Origin: Mesorhizobium tianshanense | GTDB taxonomy: Bacteria > Pseudomonadota > Alphaproteobacteria > Rhizobiales > Rhizobiaceae | Reading direction: 5' to 3' | Length of the DNA: 64,000 nt | Assembly (NCBI RefSeq): GCF_007830515.1 | Contig: NZ_VLKT01000032.1 | Span: 26,443-90,442, forward strand | Shown: piece after piece, positions 17,359 to 26,916 of the stretch | Layout of the letters: each line of letters starts with the position of its first letter | Numbering within the stretch: position 1 is the stretch's first letter | Notes under the pieces: generated by a model | Database searches by the model: none | The model's input: only the letters and a program-made list of their open reading frames with translations | Told to the model about the DNA's origin: nothing | Program-made: the position numbers and the translations under genes

Positions 17359-18935
17359 CCCACGGCCTCCGCAAAACATTCGTCATAGAGTTCACAGGCG
17401 TTTCCCGCATCACCGAACGAGGTCCAGCCGCCGTCCACGTAGAGGATCGAGCCGTTGATGTATGAGGCGTCAGACGAAGCAAGGAAGAACGCTGCATCTG
17501 CGACGTCTTCTGGCCGTCCCGTCGTGCTCGTAGGGATGCGTCGTCCGATTGCTGTCGAGTCGATGCGGCCGGCTTTCGCCAACTGAGCAAGTGCAGGCGT
17601 GCGGATGTAGCCGGGAGCGACGGTGGCTGTTCGAATCCCCACCGGTCCGAGTTCGGCGGCCATGCATCGGGTCAGAATGTCCATCCCCGCCTTGGAGGCG
17701 CCGTAGGCATGGCGCGGCGCGAACGGCAGAAAGCTGTTGATCGATCCGAGGTTGAGGATCACGCCGCCAGGGCCCATCGCCTTGATCGCCTCGCGCGCAC
17801 AGGTGAAGGCTCCGGTGAGATTGACCTCCAGAACGTGTTCGATCTGTTCCGGTGCTTGTTCGATCCCCGAGGCACCGTTGACAAGGACATCGATGCGCCC
17901 GAAACGTCCCCGCAGCTCCTCGAACAGCGCCACCACCTCGCTCTCAACGGCCACGTCCACGGATTTGGCCGGGGTCCTGCCGTCGAGCAATCCAGCGAGC
18001 TCTGCCGCTGCAGCGCCATCTCTATCAGCAATCACGACGGTATCGCCGTTGGCGGCAAAGCGGCGAACGACGGCCGCGCCTATGCCGTTCGCGCCGCCCG
18101 TGACGAGCACGATTCGCGCGTTGGTGCGTTCGGCCGGACAAGAGAGTTCGGCTCGGGGCGTCCCATCCACCGGTGGGTGCGCATCCCCCGGCTGGTTGAA
18201 TGACATCCAGCCGCCGTCGACCGCGAGCACCGATCCTGTGATGTAGCGCGCCTGCGTGCTGGCCAGAAAACGCACGGGGCGGGCGATCTCGTCGGGCCGC
18301 GCCAAGCGCCCCATCGGCACACGGCGGCGCACCGCGGCGAGGTCCACTTTGCCCGCGCGTTCCAGTTCTGCGACCATCGGCGTGCGCACGTAGCCCGGCG
18401 CTACCGCCGTCACGCGGATGCCACGAGACGCCCACTCGCATGCAAGCGACCTCGTCAACGAGATCAGGCCTGCCTTCGAGGCTGCGTAGGCATTGCGCCT
18501 GGGATTGCCGACCATGCCTGCCATGGAAGCGACGTTGACGATGGCACCGCCTCGCCTCATGCGTCTCGCCGCTTCGCGAGCCATGACGAACGGCCCAATT
18601 AGGTTTACTGCCAGGCGGCGTCGGAAGGCGTCGACGCCGGTGTCGACAGTCGCAGCCATGGTGGGTCCCACCGCTGCGTTGTTGATGAGGACGCCGATCT
18701 CAGCGAACTGTGCTTCGACCCGGCCGTAAAGCGCGAGAATATCCTCCTCTCGCGAGACATCGCACTCGAGGCCGAGATGCGGGTAGCCGAGACCACGAGC
18801 CAATTCAACGACGCCGCTGCCCGGAAGGTCCACCGCAACAACAGTGTGTCCGTCCCCGGCAAGAATATCGACCAGGGCTCGGCCGATCCCGCCTGCGGCG
18901 CCTGTAATGATGACGATGCGTCCTGCCTGCTTCAT
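17355..18935 (-). CDS. Tandem (two-domain) short-chain dehydrogenase/reductase
   Basis: A 526-residue fusion of two complete SDR units. Domain 1 has the NAD(P) motif TGAAGGIG at residues ~11-18, NNAAVG, and the YAASK catalytic pair near 153. Domain 2 has TGGANGIG near 278, NGASG, and YGASK near 414. Both keep the Tyr-Lys pair, so both may be active. SDRs oxidise or reduce alcohol/ketone groups. The start has GGAGAAGC upstream. It lies between an NTF2-like gene and the flavin monooxygenase in the same direction. A double SDR of this size (y4vI) exists in pNGR234a, from memory. Substrate unknown. Confidence 0.85.
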   Translation of the reverse strand: MKQAGRIVIITGAAGGIGRALVDILAGDGHTVVAVDLPGSGVVELARGLGYPHLGLECDVSREEDILALYGRVEAQFAEIGVLINNAAVGPTMAATVDTGVDAFRRRLAVNLIGPFVMAREAARRMRRGGAIVNVASMAGMVGNPRRNAYAASKAGLISLTRSLACEWASRGIRVTAVAPGYVRTPMVAELERAGKVDLAAVRRRVPMGRLARPDEIARPVRFLASTQARYITGSVLAVDGGWMSFNQPGDAHPPVDGTPRAELSCPAERTNARIVLVTGGANGIGAAVVRRFAANGDTVVIADRDGAAAAELAGLLDGRTPAKSVDVAVESEVVALFEELRGRFGRIDVLVNGASGIEQAPEQIEHVLEVNLTGAFTCAREAIKAMGPGGVILNLGSINSFLPFAPRHAYGASKAGMDILTRCMAAELGPVGIRTATVAPGYIRTPALAQLAKAGRIDSTAIGRRIPTSTTGRPEDVADAAFFLASSDASYINGSILYVDGGWTSFGDAGNACELYDECFAEAVG

Positions 18936-19358
18936 GAGCTTCTCCGCGACGAGCCTCAGCGATCTCAGCCCGTCACCCGTTGGGCGGCGGAATGAGGTAA
19001 AGCAGCACGCCCGGGTGACAGACAGTTGCGACCCCAGATAGACGTCGTGCGTTTCGGCAGCGGTCCAACTCTCGATTTGGCAGTCGAAGCTGGTGAGGGA
19101 CCCGCCGAGGACAGGCGCTTACCTTGATGAACGGCTCTGCCGGAATCCCGCAAATCGATGCACACCGGCGTCGTCAGCAGGCTCGTGGCGACAGAGCTGA
19201 TCGCTGTCACGGTCAAGCCTTCGCGGGCGGAAAGGCAATCCTACCGGCCGCATCTTCACCGGGCAGGCTCTCGCCGGGCGCGCTGTAACATTGCAAAGTT
19301 GTCATAGTCTCTTGTCCCCTCGGCCGACGCGGATCTCCCTTCGAAATCTCTGAAGGCA
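18936..19358. other. No gene seen between SDR and NTF2-like genes
   Basis: Around 420 bases with only short frames (for example minus 18965-19216) lacking recognisable features. It may be an untranslated spacer within a long leftward transcript or hold remnants of a lost gene. Confidence 0.45.
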
Positions 19359-19898
19359 TCATGGCGAAAAAGGAATGCGACGCTTCCCGAGCGCGTAGAC
19401 CGGATCGTGCGGATGAGGTGCTCCAATCGGCTGTCGCGGGCCGAACCGTTCTGCCTCAAGGACCGCTGGTGGGATCTGCTCCTCGAGCCAATCGTAGACC
19501 ACCGTCCGTTCGGCAATCCGCCATTCCCCTTCCCTCTTCTGAAACAGATCGCAGTAGCGGCCGCAGAGGAGCGTCTGGCGTACTTCTCCGTCTTTGTCAG
19601 GTCCGTGTTGCAGCGCGGTGAAATAGCTCTCGACCGCGGCCGTTGCCGAGCTGATGAATTCGATCAGGATGTTCGTGATCTGATGGATGTTGCGAGGCTC
19701 GGTCTTGAAGACACCGAGCGCAAACCGGATGAAGCCTTCTGCCGAGCCGCAATAGGGCCCGTGAGTGTCATGCGCATCGGGCCAGTACACGCTGCGCAAC
19801 GCCGCCGCATCCGCGCGGTCTATCCCCCGGCAGTATCGATAGAGGCAGTCGCGGATCGCCTCACGGTCGAGTAATTCGTTAATTTTTGCCTGGTCCAT
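19359..19898 (-). CDS. NTF2/SnoaL-like protein
   Basis: A 179-residue protein with the start of a SnoaL/ring-hydroxylating beta-subunit-like fold: LLDREAIRDCLYRYCRGIDR (residues ~9-28), then DAHDTHGPY and later SYFTALQH and EGEWRIAERTVVYDW. NTF2-fold enzymes include dehydratases, isomerases and hydroxylase small subunits. It lies between the P450/ferredoxin genes and the SDR, so it probably handles an intermediate of the same pathway. The reaction is not predictable. Confidence 0.75.
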   Translation of the reverse strand: MDQAKINELLDREAIRDCLYRYCRGIDRADAAALRSVYWPDAHDTHGPYCGSAEGFIRFALGVFKTEPRNIHQITNILIEFISSATAAVESYFTALQHGPDKDGEVRQTLLCGRYCDLFQKREGEWRIAERTVVYDWLEEQIPPAVLEAERFGPRQPIGAPHPHDPVYALGKRRIPFSP

Positions 19899-20075
19899 CG
19901 TCTCTGCCGCAAGTTCGCTGATAGGGAAAAGATGTTTCGCAAAGCCCCGCCCGCCGGTCGCGCATCATGGGAGCACCTCGACGCCGCAGATGCCTCCTGC
20001 GCAGTTCGACGAGGAGGAGGTGGGACAGAGGCCGCCTGCCGTCTTTCAGTATGCGGCCACAGGGTCGATCCCCAT

Positions 20076-20321
20076 TCAAGCCCGCCAGACTCTGGGTTCA
20101 ATGGCGTCCGGTACAACCCGCGCAGCGGGTGTAGGGTCGAGTTCTAGCGCACGTTCGGGGCAGGATCGCGCACCGCGTGACGCAAGCAGTTGCTCCCCCT
20201 CCGCAACCTCAATGTCACCGGGCAGGATGTAGCCCTCGTCATCAAGCTTGAAGACGTCCGGCGCTTGCGCCGAGCATCGCGCGTGACCCTGGCATTTGGC
20301 TTTGTGAACAATAATGCGCAT
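20076..20321 (-). CDS. 3Fe-4S ferredoxin partner of the P450
   Basis: An 81-residue ferredoxin from ATG 20321 (GGAGGTAGC upstream). It begins MRIIVHKAKCQGHARC, where cysteines appear as C-x5-C, with a third in the later SCPERAL motif. This three-Cys arrangement is typical of P450-associated 3Fe-4S ferredoxins. It follows the P450 stop by 44 bases in the same direction and very likely delivers electrons to it. Confidence 0.85.
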   Translation of the reverse strand: MRIIVHKAKCQGHARCSAQAPDVFKLDDEGYILPGDIEVAEGEQLLASRGARSCPERALELDPTPAARVVPDAIEPRVWRA

Positions 20322-20365
20322 AGCGCTACCTCCAATGTCTGTGCCCCGGCTCGAGACGGGCTTGG

Positions 20366-21583
20366 TCAGGACCAGTCCAGGATCAGATTTTCGATCCCGA
20401 ATAGATGGCCGCCGGAGGTAATGGGTGCCGTAGCGTTCTGGATCCGGAAAGCCGGGATGCGCGCCAGCCACTCCTCCAGGCCAATGACAATCTCCCGCCG
20501 GGCAAGGTGTGAGCCAAGGCAACGATGGGGACCAAAGCCAAAGGCGGCGTGGCGGTTGTCCTCTCGCGCCAGATCGACCGTGTTGGGGCATTCGAATTCC
20601 GCTGGGTCACGATTGGCAATCATCGCGGCGCAGGAAACATAGTCCCCCTTGCGGATCGGCGCGCCTTCGAAGTCTATATCTTTGGTTGCCACTCGGATTA
20701 TCTGAACGCTTGGATAGGCGCGCAGCAATTCTTCGGCTGCGAGCACGATCCGGTCCGGTTCGCGCCGCAGCAAATCTTGATCTTTGATGTTGCGCGCGAG
20801 ATAAGCCAAGCCAAAGCCTATAGCTGCCGCGACCGTGTCGAGGCCCGCAATGAACACGAGTACGCCGATACCACGGACTTCCTCCTCGGTCAGCCGGCGG
20901 CCCTCGACCTGTGCCTGGACGATGAAAGTCATGAAATCGTCGACCGGTTCCTTGCGGCGCTTGGTTGCAAGTTCGTCGATGAAGGCCACAATCGTCCGGG
21001 CCGCCGCCGGTCGCTTCACATTGTCGCCGTGGAGCAGATCTTTCGCCCAGCCGACAAATGTATCGAGTCGGTGATCCGGAAGCCCCAGAAGGCGAAGGAA
21101 GATGCTGACCGTGAAAGGAAAGGCAAAATCCTTCATGACGTCGCAGCTTGTGCCCGATGCGGCGATCCTAAGGATCAGCGTGATCGCTCGCTCGCGGACC
21201 TTCGGCTCCAATACCACCAACCGCTTTGGCGAAAGCAGCGGATTGAGCAGTGAGCGAAAGACGCCATGGGCCGGTGGATCGAGTTCAAGCGGGATCATCG
21301 GCCAGTTTTCGCCCAGCGCGGATGAGAAGATGCTGCGATGGCTGGAAAAGGTTTCGGCGTCCTGCAGCACACGGCGCTGGTCTGCGGCGCGAGTGATGAC
21401 CCAGGTACCCCGGCCATCGCGCGTGTTGTAGGGCGAATAAAAGATCGGCGGCCCGGCATGGACGCAAGCGACAGCTGCGTGCGGATCTCCGTTGGGCGTC
21501 GGCGCCATGCCAGGCGACGTAAACAGACTGAAGTCCCTCACCATTTCGGGCGGGACATGATCTGGAACCGCATTAATCGTCAT
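20366..21583 (-). CDS. Cytochrome P450 (CYP127-like)
   Basis: A 405-residue soluble P450. Start 21583 was chosen for AGGAG nine bases upstream. Features are an I-helix AGLDT near residue 246, the ExxR motif EELLR near 283, and the haem-binding FGFGPHRCLGSHLAR with its Cys near 355. It presumably hydroxylates a small molecule with the neighbouring ferredoxin. The gene stands ~150 bases behind a NifA/sigma-54 promoter module and heads a leftward series with the ferredoxin, NTF2-like protein, SDR and LLM enzyme. Rhizobial symbiotic plasmids carry CYP127A with similar neighbours, from memory, but no product is known to me. Confidence 0.9.
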   Translation of the reverse strand: MTINAVPDHVPPEMVRDFSLFTSPGMAPTPNGDPHAAVACVHAGPPIFYSPYNTRDGRGTWVITRAADQRRVLQDAETFSSHRSIFSSALGENWPMIPLELDPPAHGVFRSLLNPLLSPKRLVVLEPKVRERAITLILRIAASGTSCDVMKDFAFPFTVSIFLRLLGLPDHRLDTFVGWAKDLLHGDNVKRPAAARTIVAFIDELATKRRKEPVDDFMTFIVQAQVEGRRLTEEEVRGIGVLVFIAGLDTVAAAIGFGLAYLARNIKDQDLLRREPDRIVLAAEELLRAYPSVQIIRVATKDIDFEGAPIRKGDYVSCAAMIANRDPAEFECPNTVDLAREDNRHAAFGFGPHRCLGSHLARREIVIGLEEWLARIPAFRIQNATAPITSGGHLFGIENLILDWS

Positions 21584-21748
21584 TTGGTTTCTCCTGAACG
21601 TCAGGCGTTCTTGCGCTCGATTGGATCGCACGGCTGGTCACAAGGTCGGTTGCCAGCACGGGACACGTCCCGGATCAGGCGCCGTACAGATTGGTCAATC
21701 CGCTGAGCTCCATCACGCACTGCTCGCCACCCTGACAAAACTGTCGGA

Positions 21749-21863
21749 GCAAGTTGCGTGCCGGTTAGCGCACCGTTTGCGTTGCACCACTTGCCCGGTA
21801 ACGGTGGCCGAGCCTTGGCGGCCTTTTGGTCGGGCTTGCGACATTCTTGTTCAGCTTCGGACA
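21749..21863 (-). promoter_or_regulatory. NifA/sigma-54 promoter module, copy 2
   Basis: Minus-strand CGGCACGCAACTTGCT has GG (21762-21761) and GC (21750-21749) ten bases apart. The activator site TGT-N10-ACA is at 21848-21863, 86 bases upstream of the GG. It points to the P450 start at 21583. The same ~120-base module is found at 11435 and 24981. Confidence 0.85.
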
Positions 21864-22082
21864 TTTCTCGGTTCTGGTGACCGAGCGTTCCCGCCGAACG
21901 TCAGGACATTGTCCCGTCCTCGACGACAGCGTCTCCGACCCAAGGAAACGGCATCGATATTGCACGCCGCACTGTCACAACATGTCGCTGAGCGCCGCCG
22001 GGAAAGGCGGCGCTTCTGGCTTTAATGCGGGTCGACCCATCCACCCCCATGTTGCAGCGCATTCAAACTGAAGAGCTTATTC

Positions 22083-23300
22083 ATGGCCGAATCGGCGACA
22101 GGCTTCACGGACGCTGCTCTGCACGACCCAGAAAAGCCCGATCAAGGGTCTTGTCCCGCATGGGGTGCGGTCATTTCGCTTGCATTGGGCACCTTCGGAC
22201 TGGTGACGGCAGAGTTTCTGCCTGCCAGCGTGCTGACGCCACTCGCGCATGATCTCGGTATCACCAAGGGTGCGGCTGGCCAGGCGCTGACAGCGACCGC
22301 AATCGCCGGGGCGATCTCGGCGCCGACGATGGCCATCATTACAAGGCGCCTGGACCGCAAGATCGTCATATGGGCGATGACGCTGCTGCAGATCCTGTCC
22401 AACGTTCTGGCGGAGGTCGCCTGGTCACTGCCAGTTTTCCTGACGGCACGTGTCGTGCTCGGCATAGCGCTCGGAGGCTTCTGGTCGATTTCGGCAGCGC
22501 TGGCGATGCGGCTCGTTCCAAGTCACCTCCTGCCGCGCGCCATGTCGATCATCATCACCGGCGTTTCCGTCGCTATCGTTTGCGCGCCTCCTGTCGGCGC
22601 TTATGTCGGAGAGATCTGGGGATGGCGAGCCGCCTTCATGATCGCCGTATTCGTTAATGCCATTACATTGCTGGTCCAACTCATAACCATTCCGACGCTG
22701 CCTCCGATTGAAGTGGCTACATTCCGCAGTCTGCTGGATGCGGCCAAGAATCCAACGACCAGGATCGCGTATTTGGTCGTCCTGCTGGTCGCTTCTGGGC
22801 ACTTCGCCAGCTTCACCTACATCCGTGCCTTTCTCGAGAAGGTTCCCGCGCTCGATATCGAGACGATCTCGCTGGTCTTGCTCGCTTCTGGCATCGGCGG
22901 TTTCTTCGGTAATTTGGCCGGCGCATTCCTGGGCAAGCACAGCCTCAAGGCAGTCGCGGCTCTGCCGCCCCTGCTCATAGCGATAGCCGCTGTCTCGCTG
23001 CTGACGGTGGGAGCATCGGCCTCGGCCTCGGCTATTGCGGTTGCCGTATGGGGCTTTGCCTTCGGCGCGGTGCCGGTGGGGTTACAGACGTGGATGGTGC
23101 TGCGCGCCGCTCCCGAGCAGGCCGAAAGCGCCGGTGCGCTAATGACCGTAACGTTCCAGTTGGCCATCGCAGCCGGCGCGATTTTCGGCGGACTACTGGT
23201 GGATAATGCCGGCGTTGCTAGCGTCTTTGCCTACAGCGCGGCTGCCACGTTCCTCGCCGTCCTGACAGTGTTCGTGCTCGGCCCGAAGCGCGAAACCTAG
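22083..23300 (+). CDS. MFS transporter, DHA1 family efflux type
   Basis: A 405-residue membrane protein with about twelve hydrophobic segments. The loop 2-3 region RRLDRKIVIW and motif C-like VGAYVGEIWGWR are typical of drug:H+ antiporters such as NepI or YdhP. It would export a small molecule across the inner membrane. It diverges from the P450 operon, with the promoter module between. It could export a product of that pathway, but nothing in the sequence proves this. It may alternatively be an ordinary efflux pump. Confidence 0.82.
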   Translation: MAESATGFTDAALHDPEKPDQGSCPAWGAVISLALGTFGLVTAEFLPASVLTPLAHDLGITKGAAGQALTATAIAGAISAPTMAIITRRLDRKIVIWAMTLLQILSNVLAEVAWSLPVFLTARVVLGIALGGFWSISAALAMRLVPSHLLPRAMSIIITGVSVAIVCAPPVGAYVGEIWGWRAAFMIAVFVNAITLLVQLITIPTLPPIEVATFRSLLDAAKNPTTRIAYLVVLLVASGHFASFTYIRAFLEKVPALDIETISLVLLASGIGGFFGNLAGAFLGKHSLKAVAALPPLLIAIAAVSLLTVGASASASAIAVAVWGFAFGAVPVGLQTWMVLRAAPEQAESAGALMTVTFQLAIAAGAIFGGLLVDNAGVASVFAYSAAATFLAVLTVFVLGPKRET

Positions 23301-23499
23301 ACCGCCTGACAGACGAAGCCCTCAGCGCTGTGCGGCGAGAGATGCAATCGCATCAGCCGCGCGGCGCGATCCTGCGCACGTTTACTTTGGCGGTTGCAGG
23401 CTTCGTCTCGCCAATCGCATAGCCGCCTGGATCGCGGCTACTGTCTCTTCCGCGGCTTTCCGATCGGGCATGACCCAGCACCGGCGCCTCGCCGGCCTT

Positions 23500-23770
23500 T
23501 TAGATCGAGACCGGCATCGTATGGAACCCGTCGAAGGAACTGCGGTATTCAACCAGCTTGCCGCGCCACTCCTCGAACACGTTCGAGATCGTACGTTCCG
23601 GCTGCTCTACGTAACTATGCGTCTTGGCGTAGGCGATACACTTGTCATGCAGGCAGGCGTTCAGCTTCTCGTGGGTGTTGAAGCGCAGCCACGGCGTGAA
23701 GAAGCGCACCAGCCCGACCTTGTTCTCGACCTGACCCTTCTCCCAGCCCGAGGCTGCGTACAGACGAACG
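23500..23770 (-). mobile_element. IS21-family transposase (IstA) fragment
   Basis: Minus-strand remnant reading ASGWEKGQVENKVGLVR near 23750, then FFTPWLRFNTHEKLNA, QPERTISNVFEEWR and a final FDGFHTMPVSI. This matches the region of IstA just after the DDE core. Both ends are lost, and the right side abuts the end of the dehydrogenase pseudogene. No IstB or terminal repeats were found. Confidence 0.7.
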
Positions 23771-23795
23771 GCTGTACCGGGCTGATTGATCGCTC

Positions 23796-24664
23796 TTACT
23801 CACCGTTGAACGCGCGATAGGCGCGGATCACCTGGCTGTCGTCGACTTGGCCGTCGCCGCGGCCGGAAACGGAAAGGAAGAGCTGGTGGGCTAGAGCGGC
23901 GAACGGCAGCGCCGCCTTGGTTTCTCGGCCCGCCTCGAGCACGATGCCGAGATCCTTGACGAAAATATCGACTGTGGTGAAGGCCTCCGGGTTGTCCATG
24001 ATCATGCGCGGCCCGCGATCTTTCAGCATCCAACTCGAGGCTGATGTGCCCGATAGAATGTCGAGCATGCCCGCAGCGTCGACACCCGCCTTCTCAGCGA
24101 GCGAAAAGGCCTCGGCCGCTACAGCGGATGTGAACGCCGCAGAGGAGCTGGTTGACGACTGCCCCCTGCCCGGGGCGCTCGCCTATGTGGAAGACCTTGT
24201 CACCCCATCCCCTTGAAGATCGGCTGGGCTGGCTCGAAGATGCTCTGCGGCGCAGCCGCCATGATCGTCAGCGTCCCGGCTATTGCCCCAGCAGTGCCGC
24301 CCGAGACCGGCGCGTCGATGAATCCTCGCCCGGTCGCGGTAACGCGCGCGGCGATAGATTCGACCGATTTCGGCGGACAGGTCGCCATCAGACAGACGGT
24401 CGCGTCAGAAGGCGCTGCCGCAAGCGCTCCATCGGTGAAGAGCACCGTTTGCGCCTGCGTCGCATCGACCACCATAAGCAAGACAAAATTCGCACCCGCG
24501 CAGGCTCCGGCAGCCGACGCGGCCGGCGTGCCTCCCGCCGCTTGTAGATCCGCGAGGCTCTTTGCGGCGATATCGAAGCCCTGAACTTCAAAGCTGCGCT
24601 TGAGAAGATTTCGGGCCATGGGCCCGCCCATCGAACCGAGTCCGATGAAGGCGATCTTTGTCAT
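23796..24664 (-). pseudogene. NAD-dependent beta-hydroxyacid dehydrogenase (LtnD/MmsB-like)
   Basis: From ATG 24664 the minus strand reads MTKIAFIGLGSMGGPMARNL, the NAD motif of 3-hydroxyisobutyrate-type dehydrogenases, and continues to DAPVSGGTAGA. A shift near 24190 stops the frame. The sequence resumes as VFHIGERPGQGAVVNQLL in a second frame and AVAAEAFSLAEKAGVDAAG then FVKDLGIVLEAGRE in a third, ending at 23796. At least two frameshifts make it non-functional. It lies downstream of the third NifA promoter module, so that module now drives no intact gene. Confidence 0.75.
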
Positions 24665-24722
24665 GCTGCCATCCTCCTTGGCGGCTAGTCGCAGCGAAGC
24701 CACCTTCTAAGATTGTCGTTTG

Positions 24723-24976
24723 GACAGGGCGCGTCGGACAAGTGCCCTGAGCCGTTGCGTCTTGGCTTCGAAGCCAGCAAATACTCGGAAGACCTCTATG
24801 ATCACGCGCAAGGGAATGCAGGGATGCTCACCATAGGCGGCTTCGCGGCGCTGGCCGTCAGCGGCGCCGACAGGCGAGCATCCGGGTGATGCCGACCAAT
24901 GGTCGAAGCTGTCTTCCGGCCGTGCGCCGCCGCCGAGCGTAACGACGGCGAGGCCGATCTCGCGCGTCGAAATCAT
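24723..24976 (-). pseudogene. Possible thymidine phosphorylase C-terminal remnant
   Basis: The minus strand begins STREIGLAVVTLGGGARPED, which resembles the GLAVVxLGGGRxRPED segment near the C terminus of thymidine phosphorylase (DeoA). A following ...GITRML in another frame also fits. The rest diverges. The fragment is short and damaged, so identification is tentative. It starts directly after the third promoter module. Confidence 0.4.
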
Positions 24977-24980
24977 CGAA

Positions 24981-25097
24981 GCAAGTTGCGTGCCGACTCG
25001 GCGCTCCGTCTGCGTTACACAGCTTGCTCGATAAGCGGTGGCCCGGCCCTAGCGACCTTTTGGCCGGGCTTGCGACATTCTTGTTCAGCTTCGGACA
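24981..25097 (-). promoter_or_regulatory. NifA/sigma-54 promoter module, copy 3 (orphan)
   Basis: Minus-strand CGGCACGCAACTTGCT has GG (24994-24993) and GC (24982-24981) ten bases apart. TGT-N10-ACA is at 25082-25097. It is the same module as at 11435 and 21749, but leftwards it meets only a deoA-like fragment and the broken dehydrogenase. No intact gene is served on the minus strand. Confidence 0.75.
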
Positions 25098-25722
25098 CAA
25101 GTAGGTTTGCGGTAGAAACCCCCACGGAGGCGGCAGGCGAGATCGCGTTCTTGGCGCGGAACCAATAGCCTTCGCGCTTGGTGCCGCCGCAATTGTCGAA
25201 ATGGAAAGGGTGCTGTGCGCGATCAAGGTGGGGTCTGGACCGCCCCTTGACCGACTGGAAGACTGTGGCCGCAACGGCTGCTCGAAACCGATGCCTCGCT
25301 CGCCGCCGTTAATAAGCACCTATTCAGCATTCCCAGGACAACGTCTGACAACCGACATTTACGGTCGCTTTGTCGGGTCCGCGACGCAGGACTATTCGAC
25401 CTCCCGCACCTAGTTAAGTCATTGAATAATACAGGGAACGCTCTTTTTGAGCTTCTTAGTGCGATGTCGGCATGATTTTTGAGGCTTCCTCGTCGCGAGG
25501 CGTCAGGAGTTGCCGAACCGATATTCTCGTCGTGGTGACAATTCCGTCGTTCCCGGAGCACCGATGCCCCAACGGCCGTGGACAGCTATCTCGCCGAAGT
25601 CGCCACCCGGCCTACCGGATCAGTGACGCCGAGCCGGAGGCGGGGTGGCGGCGGGCTGATAGGAGCGGGTCTTGAGTCACCCTGCCTGCCGTTTCCCTGG
25701 GCGGCTATAGCGGAGCATATGC
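25098..25722. other. No clear gene upstream of the histidine decarboxylase
   Basis: About 620 bases with only short frames. It must hold the promoter of the hdc operon, but no sigma-54 element or obvious -35/-10 could be singled out. Confidence 0.45.
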
Positions 25723-26916
25723 GTGAAGATTACGTGCGATATATTGGACACTCGTCTCAGTACACCGGCCGTTATCAATGCGACTCTGGATAAACTTAGC
25801 AATAAATTCGCCGATAGGCGCGCAAAACACTTGGGATATCCGTACAATCTCGACTTTGATGCTTGGCCAATCTCTCAGTTCGGAAAGTTTTTTATCAATA
25901 ACTTGGGAGACCCTTATGTCGGTTCACACTATGCGACTGAGGTCTGTGGCGTAGAGCGCGAGGTGGTCGACTGGTTCGCTCGGGTCTGGGAATGTGCCGA
26001 TCCAGAAGAATACTGGGGAGCTGTGGGTGCGAGCGGAACTGAGGGCAATCTGTGGGCCCTATATCTTGCGCGAGAGACTCTTGGTAATCCGGTTCTGATA
26101 CACTCCACAGAGGCGCATTATTCGGTTCCAAAGGCGGCGAAAATCCTCCGGGTCGAGGCTTTGACGTGCGAGGCCGACCATACCGGCGCCATCTGTCCGG
26201 ATGCTTTGCGGGAGGTTGTCCAGGCAAATCGCCATCGCTGCGTCATTCTCGCATTGACCTGTGGAACGACCATGAAAGGGGCGCACGATGATATCGCGTC
26301 CTGCATCAGCGTTCTGGACCAAGTCGGGATCGATCCCAGTCGGCGCTTCGTCCACGTCGATGGCGCCCTGAATGCAATGGTCCTTCCCTTCGTCGATGGC
26401 TTACCGAGTGGTATCCGTCCCTCCTTCCGGCACGGCATCGATAGTATGTCAACCTCGGGTCACAAGATGATCGGCACGCCGATGCCCTGCGGCGTCCTCG
26501 TAGTCCGACGCGAACATGTCCGTCGAGTGGCCTCCACCGTGAGCTACTTGCGCTCTGATGATACTACCTTGATGGGATCGCGAAACGGCCACGCCGTTCT
26601 CGCGATATGGAACCGGCTGACGCGCCTCGGTATCGCCGGTTTCCGTCATTTTGCCCGAACCTGCATCGAGCGTGCGGATGGCTTTGCGGGAGCACTACGC
26701 TCAGCCAGTGTACCGGTATTGCTCAATCCGTGCTCCTTGACGGTTGTGTTTCCGAAACCGTCCGAGAGGCTCGTTAACGAATACCAGCTCGCATGTCATG
26801 GCAACTGTGCTCATGCGATTGTCATGCCAAACGTCAAAGCTGATCTCATTGACCGCTTCGTCGGCGACTATACCGCCGAGTGGCCCTGCAATTCTCGGCA
26901 AAAGGTGTTTTCATGA
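25723..26916 (+). CDS. hdc: Histidine decarboxylase, PLP-dependent
   Basis: A 397-residue group II decarboxylase. It probably starts at GTG 25723 (GGAG seven bases before). The PLP-binding lysine is in STSGHKMIGTPMPCG near residue 245. The HVDGALNAM segment holds the Asp that pairs with the PLP ring nitrogen, and YVGSHYATEVCG near residue 65 is typical of bacterial PLP histidine decarboxylases. It would make histamine and CO2 from histidine; a related amino acid cannot be excluded. It heads a tight operon, overlapping the desaturase by four bases. A histidine decarboxylase is also known from Mesorhizobium loti. Confidence 0.85.
   Translation: MKITCDILDTRLSTPAVINATLDKLSNKFADRRAKHLGYPYNLDFDAWPISQFGKFFINNLGDPYVGSHYATEVCGVEREVVDWFARVWECADPEEYWGAVGASGTEGNLWALYLARETLGNPVLIHSTEAHYSVPKAAKILRVEALTCEADHTGAICPDALREVVQANRHRCVILALTCGTTMKGAHDDIASCISVLDQVGIDPSRRFVHVDGALNAMVLPFVDGLPSGIRPSFRHGIDSMSTSGHKMIGTPMPCGVLVVRREHVRRVASTVSYLRSDDTTLMGSRNGHAVLAIWNRLTRLGIAGFRHFARTCIERADGFAGALRSASVPVLLNPCSLTVVFPKPSERLVNEYQLACHGNCAHAIVMPNVKADLIDRFVGDYTAEWPCNSRQKVFS

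Noticed and set aside
21601..22025. Small ORFs over the promoter modules that look alike at three places (MSEAEQECRKPDQ-type frames)
   Set aside because: Their similarity follows from the duplicated NifA/sigma-54 module; codon-level conservation is not evident and frames differ in length.
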